Assembly (NCBI GenBank): GCA_021201235.1
Contig: JAJQFI010000025.1
Coordinates: forward strand, 124,001-188,000
From: Oscillospiraceae bacterium
GTDB lineage: Bacteria > Bacillota > Clostridia > Oscillospirales > Ruminococcaceae
Direction: 5' to 3'
DNA: 64,000 nucleotides
The notes under the pieces were generated by a model. That model was not told the DNA's origin. It saw only the letters and a program-made list of their open reading frames with translations, and ran no database searches. Within the stretch, counting starts at the first letter, position 1. The number at the start of each line of letters is the position of its first letter. Shown piece by piece: positions 1-9,340 of this stretch. Made by a program: the position numbers and the translations under genes.

Positions 1-2
1 AG

Positions 3-119
3 GCGAGAAGGCACTTCCGCAACTGGAAGATGTGCCGCAAGGGAGCCATTGCAGGATTTGTGGTAATCGGAATTATCATTGTTCTGTTCCTGCTGATGCT
101 TCTGTTGGCTGTAATCTGA
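3..119 (+). CDS. C-terminal fragment of a membrane protein (5' end outside window)
   Basis: Open frame from base 3 encodes ...ARRHFRNWKMCRKGAIAGFVVIGIIIVLFLLMLLLAVI*; one hydrophobic helix, TGA at 117-119. Confidence 0.55.
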   Translation, partial: ARRHFRNWKMCRKGAIAGFVVIGIIIVLFLLMLLLAVI

Positions 120-160
120 TAATTTTTAAGACAGAACCGCAAATAACGCTTAGTAGTAAG

Positions 161-200
161 TCCGACCCGTCCTGAATATTCGGACGGGTTGGATTGTTTT
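161..200 (+). terminator. Rho-independent terminator
   Basis: ACCCGTCC-tgaatatt-CGGACGGGT hairpin followed by a T-rich tail (ggattgttttt). Confidence 0.6.
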
Positions 201-212
201 TGGTGAGATAAT

Positions 213-1460
213 ATGAAATCTACAAGGTCACGAATTCATACAAGTAACGCGAGCCCCAAGCCGGTCGAGAACGTCGAGATTTCGACCTCGCATGTCGGTC
301 TTCGGATTGTCGCGGTTGTACTCCTGGTGCTGATTGCGGCAACGGCGTTTGGCTATGCCATCAACGGGCTTTTTTCCGGCACGGACGGCTGGCAGCAGAT
401 TGAGGCGGACGTCGACGACCTGAGCGTCGCGACCGAGATTACGTTTATGTACGACATCGGCGCCGGTTCGGAATCCGCGACCACCGAGCGCAAGGCGATA
501 GTCGTCATCTATTCGGACGCCTGCGAAACGGCTTATCAGCTCTTCACGCCCGACACGGAATATGAATATGTCTTCAACGTCTGGTATATAAACAACCACC
601 CGAACGAGGAAATAGTGGTCGACGAGGTGCTCTATTCGGCTCTTGAGACGATGGTCGAATCTGGCGGAAGAGAACTTTATCTCGGACCGATTTATGCGAA
701 ATACGAGAGCCTTTGCTTCTCGGATGAAGACTGGCAGGCGCAGGAATTCGACCCGCTTTATAACGACGTCGAGGCGGAATATTTCGCCGAGGTTCTCGGG
801 TTTGCCGGCACTGACGAGCATGTATCTTTGGAGCTTCTTCAGGACAACACGGTTATATTGCACGTTTCGGACGAGTATCTTGAGTATGCTGAAGAGATGG
901 AAATCGACAGCTTTATCGACTTTTCGTGGATGACGAACGCCTTTGTTGTCGACTATATTTCGGACGTGATGATTGAGAACGGCTATACCGCCGGAATAAT
1001 CGGCTCCAATGACGGCTTCACCAGAAACCTTGGCGGTTGCGACGAGCTGTTTTCCTATACTCTCTATTCGAGGGAGGGCAACACCGTTTATTCGGTCGCC
1101 GATATGATTTATGAGGGAACGATGAGCTTTGTTTATGCTCATGACTACGCAATCACCTCGGACGACGCTTTGCGTTATTATACCTATGAGAACGGCGAAA
1201 CGAGAAATCCCTATATCGACGCCGCTGACGGTCTCTGTAAAGCCGCAACGGAGGACCTGGTGCTCTATTCCGGTTCAGCGACCTGCGCCGACCTGCTGCT
1301 CGGGCTGACAGACATCTATATCGCCGACACCCTCGACGAATCAAAGCTTGAAGCTCTCGCCGCAGACGGAATCCACTCGGTCTATTACGACGGCTTCACG
1401 ATTGTCTGCACAGATGACGATATTGTGCTGTCTGATGTGGCGGAGGGGTTTGGAGCTTAG
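213..1460 (+). CDS. Membrane-anchored protein with a divergent ApbE (FAD:protein FMN transferase)-like domain
   Basis: N-terminal TM helix; SFIDFSWMTNAFVVDYISDVMIENGYTAGIIGSNDG and late ATCADLLLGL segments resemble ApbE blocks. Confidence 0.45.
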   Translation: MKSTRSRIHTSNASPKPVENVEISTSHVGLRIVAVVLLVLIAATAFGYAINGLFSGTDGWQQIEADVDDLSVATEITFMYDIGAGSESATTERKAIVVIYSDACETAYQLFTPDTEYEYVFNVWYINNHPNEEIVVDEVLYSALETMVESGGRELYLGPIYAKYESLCFSDEDWQAQEFDPLYNDVEAEYFAEVLGFAGTDEHVSLELLQDNTVILHVSDEYLEYAEEMEIDSFIDFSWMTNAFVVDYISDVMIENGYTAGIIGSNDGFTRNLGGCDELFSYTLYSREGNTVYSVADMIYEGTMSFVYAHDYAITSDDALRYYTYENGETRNPYIDAADGLCKAATEDLVLYSGSATCADLLLGLTDIYIADTLDESKLEALAADGIHSVYYDGFTIVCTDDDIVLSDVAEGFGA

Positions 1461-1461
1461 C

Positions 1462-3939
1462 ATGAATACAAGCAAGAGTAAAACTAAATATAAGATTATC
1501 TTGACGGCTGTTGTGGCGGTTTTGCTTGCGGTGCTCATTTTTGTGACATGCTTGGCGCAAGACTGGGTGAGCTTCCACGCTTCGGAGATTACCGTGTCGT
1601 CGCTCGTTTCCGATTCGGTCGGATCGACCGACCAGGAGCCGGTGCGGTTCTCGATTGACTGCGGGTTCTATTCGAGCACACAGAGGCTTTACCTGAGCTC
1701 TTCGGCTTCAGGAGACCTCGAGGTCACAGATATTTTGTATACTACTGACGGAAGTGAGCCGCAGACCTCGGGCGAGAGCTATTCGGGCGGCATCACACTT
1801 TCGGTCAAGGACAGCGAGGAGTGCATACTTTATACAATCAGAGCCTGCGCCGTCTATTCGGACGGAAGCTGTTCCGAAACCGTCACCCGGAGCTATTTCC
1901 TCGGGGCGAACATCGACGAACGGTTTGACTGCCTCGTTTTCTCGATTTCAATCGACCCCGATTACCTGTATAATTATGAGGACGGAATTTTTATTGCCGG
2001 AAAGATGCGCGACGACTACCTCGCCACCGACCCCGAGGGCGACATCGAGCCGACCGACCCCGCCAACTGGAATCAGAGCGGGATGGAGGGCGAACGCCCC
2101 GCCTATGTCGAGGTGTATGAGTACGACGGCACCTGCGTCATCTCGCAGGCTTGCGGACTCCGAATCTACGGCGGATGGTCACGCTCCAATAGTCAGAAGA
2201 ATCTCAGACTTTATGCCCGTGAGGAATGCGACTCCGAAAACGACCGGTTCAGATATGAATTCTTCACCGACGAGACGGACGTGAACGGCGACAAGATAAA
2301 GTCGTATAACAAGATTTCCCTCCGTGCCGGCGGCAACGACAACGGCTATCTCTTCGAGCGCGACGAGGTTATATCCTCGCTTGCCGACGATGCCGGACTC
2401 GACGCCAAGAACTGCCGTGCGGCGGCGGTCTTCCTGAACGGCGAATACTACGGCTTTGCGTGGGTTCAGGACACCTATTCCGAGGACTGGCTCGACCACC
2501 AATATGCCGTCGAGCAGGGAACCTGGGACATCCTCGAGGGCTGTGAGTACATGATGACAAGCGGCAACAACGACGACCGCTTTGAAGAAGCAAAAAGCGA
2601 CTGGGAAACGGTTCAGGCTTACGCCTATAAGGACCTTACCGACGACGAAGTTTTTGCAGAGCTTGAAGAACTGCTCGACATTGATAATATGTTGACCTAC
2701 TACGCCTTGTGCGCCTATGTCAGCAACGGTGACTGGCCTAACAACAATTATAAAGTATACAGATTTGTTTCGGGGGACACTTCGCTTTCAAGTGAAGAAG
2801 ACGTCTTCGACGGCAGATGGCGGTTCCTCATCTATGACAGCGATTTCGCCCTTGGGCTCTACGGCTCGAGCTTCTTTGAGTACAACATAAAAGACCTTTT
2901 CGACGAGGAGTATTTCGGGCTTATCCCCGAGGACTGGTATGACGACGTTCACGACGAAGGCGAGAAATACACCCGAAGCGACCTTCTCATATCATTTTGT
3001 AAGAGAGACGATATCAAAGAGCGGTTTGTCAATATCCTTTGCGACATCATGAACTGGTATTGCAGTGCGGACAAGGTCTCGGATGAGCTTGACACCCTCA
3101 ACACCGAGCGGCTTCACGAGATTGTCGAAGCGGGCGAGGCGGGGACGACCTCGACATGGAGCATTTCGAGCGAGCTCGAGAGCGCAAAGGAATGGATAGA
3201 GGGCAGACCCTACTCCGCCAAGACGCAGATCAGCGCAATCTTCCCGGAATACGACTCAAAATCAACCTATTATGTTCGCATCGAGACCTCCGATTATGCC
3301 GAAATCACTTATAACACGGCTCGGATAGACCCGGGCGACGAGTACACCTTCAGCGGCTACTACTTCGACGGAACGTCACAGACGCTCAGTTGCGAAGTTG
3401 TCGACGGCTACAAGTTCGAATACTGGGAAATCAACGGCGAGAAGATCTATGACGAGACGGTCGAGATTTCGGGCGAGCTTTACGGAAGCAACATCAAAAT
3501 CAGCCTCGTTACGAGCTGTGACACCGCGGGGCTTAAGATTTCCGAGGTCTGCTATAAGGGCAGTTATCAGGACTACATAACTATAAAGAACTACGGCGAG
3601 GAGACGGTCAGCCTCTCGGGACTCACCGTTTCCGACGGCACATATGCCTATACCATCACTTCCGGCACCCTCGCTTCCGGCGAGGAGCTCAAGCTCGTCT
3701 GCGAGAATTATCTGAGGGACGACGCCGTGGGGCTGGTTCAGCTAAGCTTTAACTTAAGCGAGCTCGAAACGGTCACCCTGACGGACGCAAGCGGCGAAGT
3801 GATTTCGGAGGTGTACCTCCGCGACGCCGCCAAGAACTCGGCGCTAAAGTATGACGAACTGACCGCGAGCTATGTCCAGTTCACGCCTTATCCGAAGACA
3901 AGGATTATCGAGGCGGAATTGCCAAGCCGGTGGCGATAA
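1462..3939 (+). CDS. CotH-kinase family protein with chitobiase-type N-terminal and lamin-tail-like C-terminal regions
   Basis: N-terminal TM; CotH-like core (ACGLRIYGGWSRSNSQKNLRLYAR...ISLRAGGNDNGYLFERDEVISSL...VFLNGEYYGFAWVQD); LTD-like LKISEVCYKGSYQDYITIKNYGEETVSLSGLTVSDG. ATG at 1462 preferred over the ORF-track start. Confidence 0.75.
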   Translation: MNTSKSKTKYKIILTAVVAVLLAVLIFVTCLAQDWVSFHASEITVSSLVSDSVGSTDQEPVRFSIDCGFYSSTQRLYLSSSASGDLEVTDILYTTDGSEPQTSGESYSGGITLSVKDSEECILYTIRACAVYSDGSCSETVTRSYFLGANIDERFDCLVFSISIDPDYLYNYEDGIFIAGKMRDDYLATDPEGDIEPTDPANWNQSGMEGERPAYVEVYEYDGTCVISQACGLRIYGGWSRSNSQKNLRLYAREECDSENDRFRYEFFTDETDVNGDKIKSYNKISLRAGGNDNGYLFERDEVISSLADDAGLDAKNCRAAAVFLNGEYYGFAWVQDTYSEDWLDHQYAVEQGTWDILEGCEYMMTSGNNDDRFEEAKSDWETVQAYAYKDLTDDEVFAELEELLDIDNMLTYYALCAYVSNGDWPNNNYKVYRFVSGDTSLSSEEDVFDGRWRFLIYDSDFALGLYGSSFFEYNIKDLFDEEYFGLIPEDWYDDVHDEGEKYTRSDLLISFCKRDDIKERFVNILCDIMNWYCSADKVSDELDTLNTERLHEIVEAGEAGTTSTWSISSELESAKEWIEGRPYSAKTQISAIFPEYDSKSTYYVRIETSDYAEITYNTARIDPGDEYTFSGYYFDGTSQTLSCEVVDGYKFEYWEINGEKIYDETVEISGELYGSNIKISLVTSCDTAGLKISEVCYKGSYQDYITIKNYGEETVSLSGLTVSDGTYAYTITSGTLASGEELKLVCENYLRDDAVGLVQLSFNLSELETVTLTDASGEVISEVYLRDAAKNSALKYDELTASYVQFTPYPKTRIIEAELPSRWR

Positions 3940-3943
3940 AATG

Positions 3944-4010
3944 TAGGGGCGGATATTATCCGCCCGAACCCCATCGGCGAACATTAGCGGGCGGATGATA
4001 TCCGCCCCTA
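3944..4010. repeat. Palindromic intergenic repeat, paired GGGCGGATATTATCCGCCC-type units
   Basis: taggggcggatattatccgcccg ... cgggcggatgatatccgccccta; first 23 bp recur exactly at 60707-60729. Confidence 0.85.
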
Positions 4011-4050
4011 CAGACATCACGAAAGAATATCATTGAAAGGAGACCTATAA

Positions 4051-4905
4051 ATGTCAACCAAAATAATCATAACCTGCGACTCTACATGCGACCTGAGTCC
4101 GGAGCTTTATGAAAAGTATGAAATCAAGCCTGTGCCGCTTGGAACTATCCTGGACGAGGAGATGAGGCGGGACGGAGTGGACGTTACGCCGCTCGAGATT
4201 TTCGACTACGTCGGGAAGACAGGAGTCCTGCCGAAGACCTCCGCCGTGTCGGTCTCCGAATATACGGACGTTTTCAAGCCTTATGTCGACGAGGGCGCCG
4301 AGATTGTCCACATCAACATCTCGAGCGAGTTTTCCTCCTGCTATCAGAACGCCTGCATTGCCGCCGAGGAGCTCGGGCATGTCTATCCGATTGACTCGAG
4401 AAACCTCTCGACCGGCTCGGGACACCTTGCAATCAAGGCGAGGGAGCTCGCGAACGAAGGACTTTCGGCTTCGGAAATCGCGGATAAGCTGAACGAAATG
4501 AAAGAGAAGTTAGATGTCAGCTTCGTTTTGCAGACGCTCGACTATCTCCAGAAGGGCGGCAGATGCAGTGGAGTGACTGCGTTCGGCGCGAATCTTCTGA
4601 AAATCCGACCCGAAATTGTCGTTTCCGAGGGCACCATGATTGTCGGCAAGAAGTATCGCGGCGCAATGGAAAAGTCGATTCTTGATTATGTCCGTGGACG
4701 TCTCGAGGGCAGAACGGATATCGACACAAGTCGTATCTTCATCACCCACTCGCATGTGCCGGATGATATTGTTAAGAAGGTCAGAAGCCTTATCAAAGAA
4801 CTCCAGCCGTTCGAGGACGAGAATATCTTAGAAACCTACGCCGGTTGCACGGTGTCATGCCACTGCGGACCGAATTGCTTGGGTGTGCTCTTCTTCAAAA
4901 AATAG
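4051..4905 (+). CDS. DegV family fatty-acid binding protein
   Basis: IIITCDSTCDLSPELYEKYEI...DVTPLEIFDYV...PKTSAVSVSEYTDVFKPY; DegV motifs. Confidence 0.9.
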   Translation: MSTKIIITCDSTCDLSPELYEKYEIKPVPLGTILDEEMRRDGVDVTPLEIFDYVGKTGVLPKTSAVSVSEYTDVFKPYVDEGAEIVHINISSEFSSCYQNACIAAEELGHVYPIDSRNLSTGSGHLAIKARELANEGLSASEIADKLNEMKEKLDVSFVLQTLDYLQKGGRCSGVTAFGANLLKIRPEIVVSEGTMIVGKKYRGAMEKSILDYVRGRLEGRTDIDTSRIFITHSHVPDDIVKKVRSLIKELQPFEDENILETYAGCTVSCHCGPNCLGVLFFKK

Positions 4906-4922
4906 GGTTTTAGGGGTCAGAA

Positions 4923-6527
4923 ATGTTCAAACGCAATCTGAATTATGTCAAAAATATCGCCCTGCCGGGGCTCATATTCAGCTTCATAGCGGGAACGCTT
5001 ACGGGGGCTTTTATCGTTCTGTACCGGTTTGTGGCGAACAAGGTCATAAATCTGTCGGAGACGGTCTATTCAACCGTGAGGGAAAGACCGGTGCTCGTTA
5101 TCCCCGCTGTTCTCGTTCTCGGGGCGATGGCGGCGATTCTCGCATTCGTATATAAGCAGACGCCGAACCTCAAGGGTGGCGGCATCCCGACTGCTATCGG
5201 AATCCTCAGGGGCGGCATCCGCTTCAACTGGCTCAAGAACCTTATCGGAGTAACGTTGGCGTCGCTCTCGACGTTCTTTGTCGGTGTACCATTAGGCAGT
5301 GAAGGACCGAGCGTGCAGATTGGTACCGCAATCGGCCGCGGAACCGTCAAGACGATGGCGGGGAAGAACCAGGCTTGGGACAGATATGTCATGACCGGCG
5401 GCGCCTGTGCCGGCTTCACTGCGGCGAACAATGCGCCGATTGCCGGAATCATGTTTGCAATCGAAGAGGCTCACCAGAGAATCAGCCCGATGATAATAAT
5501 GACGGCGTTTTCGTCGGTCATGTTCTCGTCAATCACCGTCCGGTGGATGTGCCCACTTCTTGGGATGGATGCCGACATGTTCCCCGGAATTTCGGAGCAC
5601 GTCCGGGAGCTCGGGCTCTCTCAGCTCGGGGTTATCGCCATCTGCGCGATAGTCGTCGGACTTATGTCGGTCATCTTCCTTCGCTACTTCATGGTGATGA
5701 GAAAATTCATCGGGGAGAAGCTCTCGGCGATGAGCCTCCGCTTAAAGATTTTCATCGTCTTCATGCTCACCTTTGCGTTCGGACTTATTTCCTATGACTT
5801 CATCTCGACCGGTCACGATTTGGTTGACAGTTTGCTCGAAGGGAATGTCCTGTGGTATATTATACTTGCGATTCTTCTCTATAGGGCGACGATGCTCCTG
5901 GCGGCGAACAACACCGGCATCAACGGCGGCATGTTCGTCCCGATAATCGCTCTGAGTGCGCTTGTCGCCTCGCTCGTCGCGAAGGTCACAATCGGTGCGG
6001 GGCTTATCAGTGCGGATTACTACAGCACTATTGTGGTCTTGGGCATCACCGCCAGAATCTCCGGCATGATGAAGTGCCCGCTTACGGCGATGGTCTTCTC
6101 GATTGAAGCCCTCGGCTGTTCGGAGAATATTCTCCCGGTAATACTGGCGGCGGCGCTTTCCTACATAATCACCGAAGCCTTCGGCACCGAGTCAATCAAC
6201 GAAGAGGTCGTTGCGGGACGTATCAGAGAGATTAATTACGGCAAGGTCCCGAAGGTAATAGATACATTCGTAACCGTCGGCGGGAACACCTTCGCTGTCG
6301 GCAAGCAGATCAGAGATATCTTCTGGCCGCAGAACCTGTTCGTTCTTTCGGCCAAACACGGTGAAACCGCCGGCGCCGAGGTCGACAGCCACGGCGACAA
6401 CACCCTTCAGGAAGGCGACATCCTCCACGTCCGCTATATGACCTATGACAACAGCGCCACGAAAGAGGAGCTCTACGCCATCGTCGGCGAGCAGAAGATA
6501 GAATCGAGAAGAGCGGTGGATGTTTAA
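4923..6527 (+). CDS. ClC family chloride/proton channel with C-terminal RCK_C-like domain
   Basis: GSEGPSVQIGTAIG, ClC selectivity motifs, TrkA-C-like tail. Confidence 0.9.
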   Translation: MFKRNLNYVKNIALPGLIFSFIAGTLTGAFIVLYRFVANKVINLSETVYSTVRERPVLVIPAVLVLGAMAAILAFVYKQTPNLKGGGIPTAIGILRGGIRFNWLKNLIGVTLASLSTFFVGVPLGSEGPSVQIGTAIGRGTVKTMAGKNQAWDRYVMTGGACAGFTAANNAPIAGIMFAIEEAHQRISPMIIMTAFSSVMFSSITVRWMCPLLGMDADMFPGISEHVRELGLSQLGVIAICAIVVGLMSVIFLRYFMVMRKFIGEKLSAMSLRLKIFIVFMLTFAFGLISYDFISTGHDLVDSLLEGNVLWYIILAILLYRATMLLAANNTGINGGMFVPIIALSALVASLVAKVTIGAGLISADYYSTIVVLGITARISGMMKCPLTAMVFSIEALGCSENILPVILAAALSYIITEAFGTESINEEVVAGRIREINYGKVPKVIDTFVTVGGNTFAVGKQIRDIFWPQNLFVLSAKHGETAGAEVDSHGDNTLQEGDILHVRYMTYDNSATKEELYAIVGEQKIESRRAVDV

Positions 6528-6545
6528 AAAACACGTTTAAACCCA

Positions 6546-6573
6546 ATAAAAAAGCTGTTGACAAAGCAACAGC
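6546..6573 (-). terminator. Terminator of the small hydrophobic ORF; its hairpin DNA overlaps the -35 of a plus-strand promoter
   Basis: Minus strand GCTGTTG-CTTTGT-CAACAGC-TTTTTTATT. Confidence 0.7.
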
Positions 6574-6586
6574 GATGGGGTATAAT
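6558..6586 (+). promoter_or_regulatory. SigA promoter for putative antisense RNA
   Basis: TTGACA (6558-6563), 17 bp, TATAAT (6581-6586); directed into the 3' end of the minus-strand small ORF. Confidence 0.75.
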
Positions 6587-6696
6587 AACGGTAAGAGAGC
6601 GGAGCTGCCGGTAACAGCTCCGGCTCAACTAATATGCGCTCCTGAGAAGGATGCACTAAAATTGGAATTGGTCGGGACTTTTACTCTAGCTCTCGG

Positions 6697-6789
6697 CTAT
6701 TTCTTTTTATTCCCGGAGGTTAAGCCGAGAATGCCAAGTACTATGTTCGTAATCAGATTAAGTAGTGAGAACACTTCTAAAATCGTCAT
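6697..6789 (-). CDS. Putative type I toxin, 30 aa hydrophobic peptide MTILEVFSLLNLITNIVLGILGLTSGNKKK
   Basis: Preceded by TAAGGAGGTGGTCGTT-ATG; single TM, lysine-rich C-terminus; own promoter at 6851-6879. Confidence 0.65.
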   Translation of the reverse strand: MTILEVFSLLNLITNIVLGILGLTSGNKKK

Positions 6790-6850
6790 AACGACCACCT
6801 CCTTAGTTTTATCAAAGGTCAGGCCGTTTTTTCGCTCTCTTACCGAGGTT

Positions 6851-6879
6851 GTTATAGCATATGTTTCGGACAATGTCAA
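6851..6879 (-). promoter_or_regulatory. SigA promoter of putative type I toxin 1
   Basis: Minus-strand TTGACA-N17-TATAAC. Confidence 0.75.
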
Positions 6880-7026
6880 CGAATAAATTGCTTATATCGC
6901 CAATTTGCGCCTTGTTCCACTAAAGAAGATTGTGCAAAAAATACTTTGATTTAGTCCGCATATTGTGCTATACTTGATAACTGATCAGAAAACTCTGTAT
7001 ATTTTTAGGAAAGAAGTGGGTCAAAA

Positions 7027-8295
7027 ATGGAGGAAATTCTGATATGTTTATCACTCGCAATGATTTGCGGACTTTTGATGACAAGACTGGCGAAGCTCGT
7101 GCACCTTCCCGCCGTCACGGCGTATCTGGTCACGGGTATACTTTTGGGTCCGTTCTGCCTCGGCTCTCTCGGAATTGAGGGCTTGGGCTTTACCTCCCTT
7201 GAGCAGGTCGACAGCTTTTCGATTATTTCACAGGTAGCACTGGCATTTATAGCGTTTCTAATCGGTAACGAGTTCAAGGTTTCGGAACTCAAGTCGATGG
7301 GCAAGCAGGCGATAACGGTCGGCATCTTGCAGGCTGTCGTCACGACGATTGTCGTCGATATCGGGCTTATTGCTTTGCACTTCATCTTCCCGGACGCTAT
7401 TTCTCTTCCGGCGGCTATCACCCTCGGTACAATCGCCTCGGCAACCGCTCCGGCGGCAACGCTCATGGTCGTAAACCAGTACAAGGCGCACGGACCGCTC
7501 ACTAAGCTTTTACTTATGGTAGTAGCAATCGACGATGCGGTCGGCTTGGTGCTCTTCTCAGTTTCATATGGAATTGCGGACGCACTCGAGCAGGGCAGAG
7601 TTTCGGTTGTCAACATCGTCCTTGAGCCGGTTATCGAGATAGTTCTTTCGATAGTCTTAGGCGTCCTTATGGGGCTCATCCTCAGATGGTTCGAGAAGTT
7701 TTTCAAGTCGAGAGCCAACAGAATGTCTATTTCGATTGGCGTAGTAATTCTCGCCGCGGCGGTTTCGATGTCGGAATTTGAGATTGGCGGAGTCAAAATC
7801 GGCTTCTCGCTTCTTCTCACCTGCATGATTACGGGCGCAATCTTCTGCAACACAAGTGAGCTTTCGCCCAGCGTTATGGAGAACGACGACAGGTGGACAT
7901 CCGCTCTTAATGTCCTATTCTTCGTAATTTCCGGTGCGGAGCTTGATTTGAGCATCCTGACACAGCCGCTTGTCCTTCTGGTCGGTATCACCTATATCAT
8001 CTTCCGCTCGTTAGGAAAGATTTTCGGCGCGTTCTCATCCACCAAGATGACCGGTTGCAGTCCGGAGATTCAGAAATACTTGGGCATCACCCTTCTCCCA
8101 CAGGCGGGAGTTGCACTCGGAATGGCGACCACTGCGGCAAACCTGCAGGACGGCGCGCTTATAAGAAACGTGGTTCTCTTCTCGGTAATGGTCTATGAGC
8201 TCGTCGGACCGACACTCACAAAGATTGCTCTCAAGAGAGCAGGGGAGATTGCCCCCGATGCGGATAAACCGGCGAAGAAAGCGGCTAAAGCATGA
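7027..8295 (+). CDS. CPA2-type cation/proton antiporter
   Basis: Multi-TM; LPAVTAYLVTGILLGPF, LGTIASATAPAATLMVV motifs. Confidence 0.88.
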   Translation: MEEILICLSLAMICGLLMTRLAKLVHLPAVTAYLVTGILLGPFCLGSLGIEGLGFTSLEQVDSFSIISQVALAFIAFLIGNEFKVSELKSMGKQAITVGILQAVVTTIVVDIGLIALHFIFPDAISLPAAITLGTIASATAPAATLMVVNQYKAHGPLTKLLLMVVAIDDAVGLVLFSVSYGIADALEQGRVSVVNIVLEPVIEIVLSIVLGVLMGLILRWFEKFFKSRANRMSISIGVVILAAAVSMSEFEIGGVKIGFSLLLTCMITGAIFCNTSELSPSVMENDDRWTSALNVLFFVISGAELDLSILTQPLVLLVGITYIIFRSLGKIFGAFSSTKMTGCSPEIQKYLGITLLPQAGVALGMATTAANLQDGALIRNVVLFSVMVYELVGPTLTKIALKRAGEIAPDADKPAKKAAKA

Positions 8296-9191
8296 TTACC
8301 ACGGTAACTCTCAGCCCGTGTCTTGACAAGACGGTGAAGACCGGAAAGCTCGACCTCGATGCCATGAACCGGGTCGAGCCTGTAAGCCTCGACATCGGCG
8401 GTAAGGGTATCAATGTGAGCAGGGCTTTGACTCGGCTTGGAGTCAGTAGCCGCGCGCTCGGCTTCAATTTCGACGGTGGTGAGGCTATCCCGGAAACTCT
8501 CGAATCTGAGGGCATTGAGTACAGATTTACCCAGTGCCCGGGTTCGCTCAGAACGAATCTTAAAATCATGGAGACCGAGCTCGGCAGGACCGTTGAAATC
8601 AACGAGTCGAACCCGGAGGTCAGCCATGAGTGCATCGAGGCGCTGAAGGCATCTGTTGCCGAATCCGCCCGTGACAGCGAGTTTATCGTCCTTGCGGGGA
8701 GCGTCCCGAAGGGCGTCGGAAGCGATATTTACCGTCAGATCGGAGAGCTTTCGAATGCAAAAGTGATTCTTGACGCACAGGGCGAGCTCTTGCGGGAAGG
8801 CTTGAAAGCGCACCCCTTCATGATAAAGCCGAACATTTTCGAGCTAGAGACGCTTGTCGGGAAGATTTCTTCCGAAAGTGAGATAATCTCGGCGGCGAGG
8901 AAGATAATTTCGGATTACGGCGTGCAGGTCGTCTTGATCTCAAGAGGCGCAGACGGGGCGATTATCGTCTCCGAAGCCGAGTGCCACAAGGCTCCGGCTG
9001 TGAAGGTGCCGGTCAAGAGCACCTCGGGAGCAGGCGACAACATGCTTGCCGGGGCAATCCTTGCCTTGACCAAGAATTTGCCGCTCGAGGGCGTCCTCAA
9101 GTACGCCGTCACCACGGCGGCGGGAGCAATCTCGCATGAAGGGACGACGTTTTGCACGAAGGAAGAGTTTGAAGAGCTCCTCGGAGAATAA
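8292..9191 (+). CDS. PfkB family 1-phosphofructokinase / hexose-phosphate kinase
   Basis: MITTVTLSPCLDKTV...IGGKGINVSRALTRLG...TSGAGDNMLAGAI. Confidence 0.9.
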   Translation: MITTVTLSPCLDKTVKTGKLDLDAMNRVEPVSLDIGGKGINVSRALTRLGVSSRALGFNFDGGEAIPETLESEGIEYRFTQCPGSLRTNLKIMETELGRTVEINESNPEVSHECIEALKASVAESARDSEFIVLAGSVPKGVGSDIYRQIGELSNAKVILDAQGELLREGLKAHPFMIKPNIFELETLVGKISSESEIISAARKIISDYGVQVVLISRGADGAIIVSEAECHKAPAVKVPVKSTSGAGDNMLAGAILALTKNLPLEGVLKYAVTTAAGAISHEGTTFCTKEEFEELLGE

Positions 9192-9212
9192 AAAAGCTGT
9201 TGACAAATCAAC
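9191..9212 (-). terminator. Terminator of second small hydrophobic ORF, overlapping antisense -35
   Basis: Minus strand GCTGTTGA-TTTG-TCAACAGC-TTTTTTATT. Confidence 0.72.
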
Positions 9213-9228
9213 AGCGATGGGGTATAAT
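9200..9228 (+). promoter_or_regulatory. SigA promoter for second putative antisense RNA
   Basis: TTGACA-N17-TATAAT; nearly identical to 6558-6586. Confidence 0.75.
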
Positions 9229-9234
9229 ATAAGT

Positions 9235-9340
9235 GGTGAGAGGTACCTGAAGTGGCATTCAGGCACGATTACTCTTTCCATAGCGTTAACTACAAAATTC
9301 GCAATCGCACTTGATGTTAATCAGGTGCGGTTATTTCTAA
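9235..9340 (+). ncRNA. Putative antisense RNA (type I antitoxin)
   Basis: Downstream of promoter 9200-9228; hairpin CCTGAA-gtggca-TTCAGG near 5' end; terminal hairpin CGCACTTGAT-GTTA-ATCAGGTGCG (9306-9329) followed by GTTATTTCT; overlaps the 3' end of the minus-strand ORF. Confidence 0.5.

Noticed and set aside
228-1142. 304-aa minus-strand ORF opposite the ApbE-like gene
   Set aside because: Shadow ORF; the plus-strand gene has a TM anchor and is tightly coupled to the next gene.
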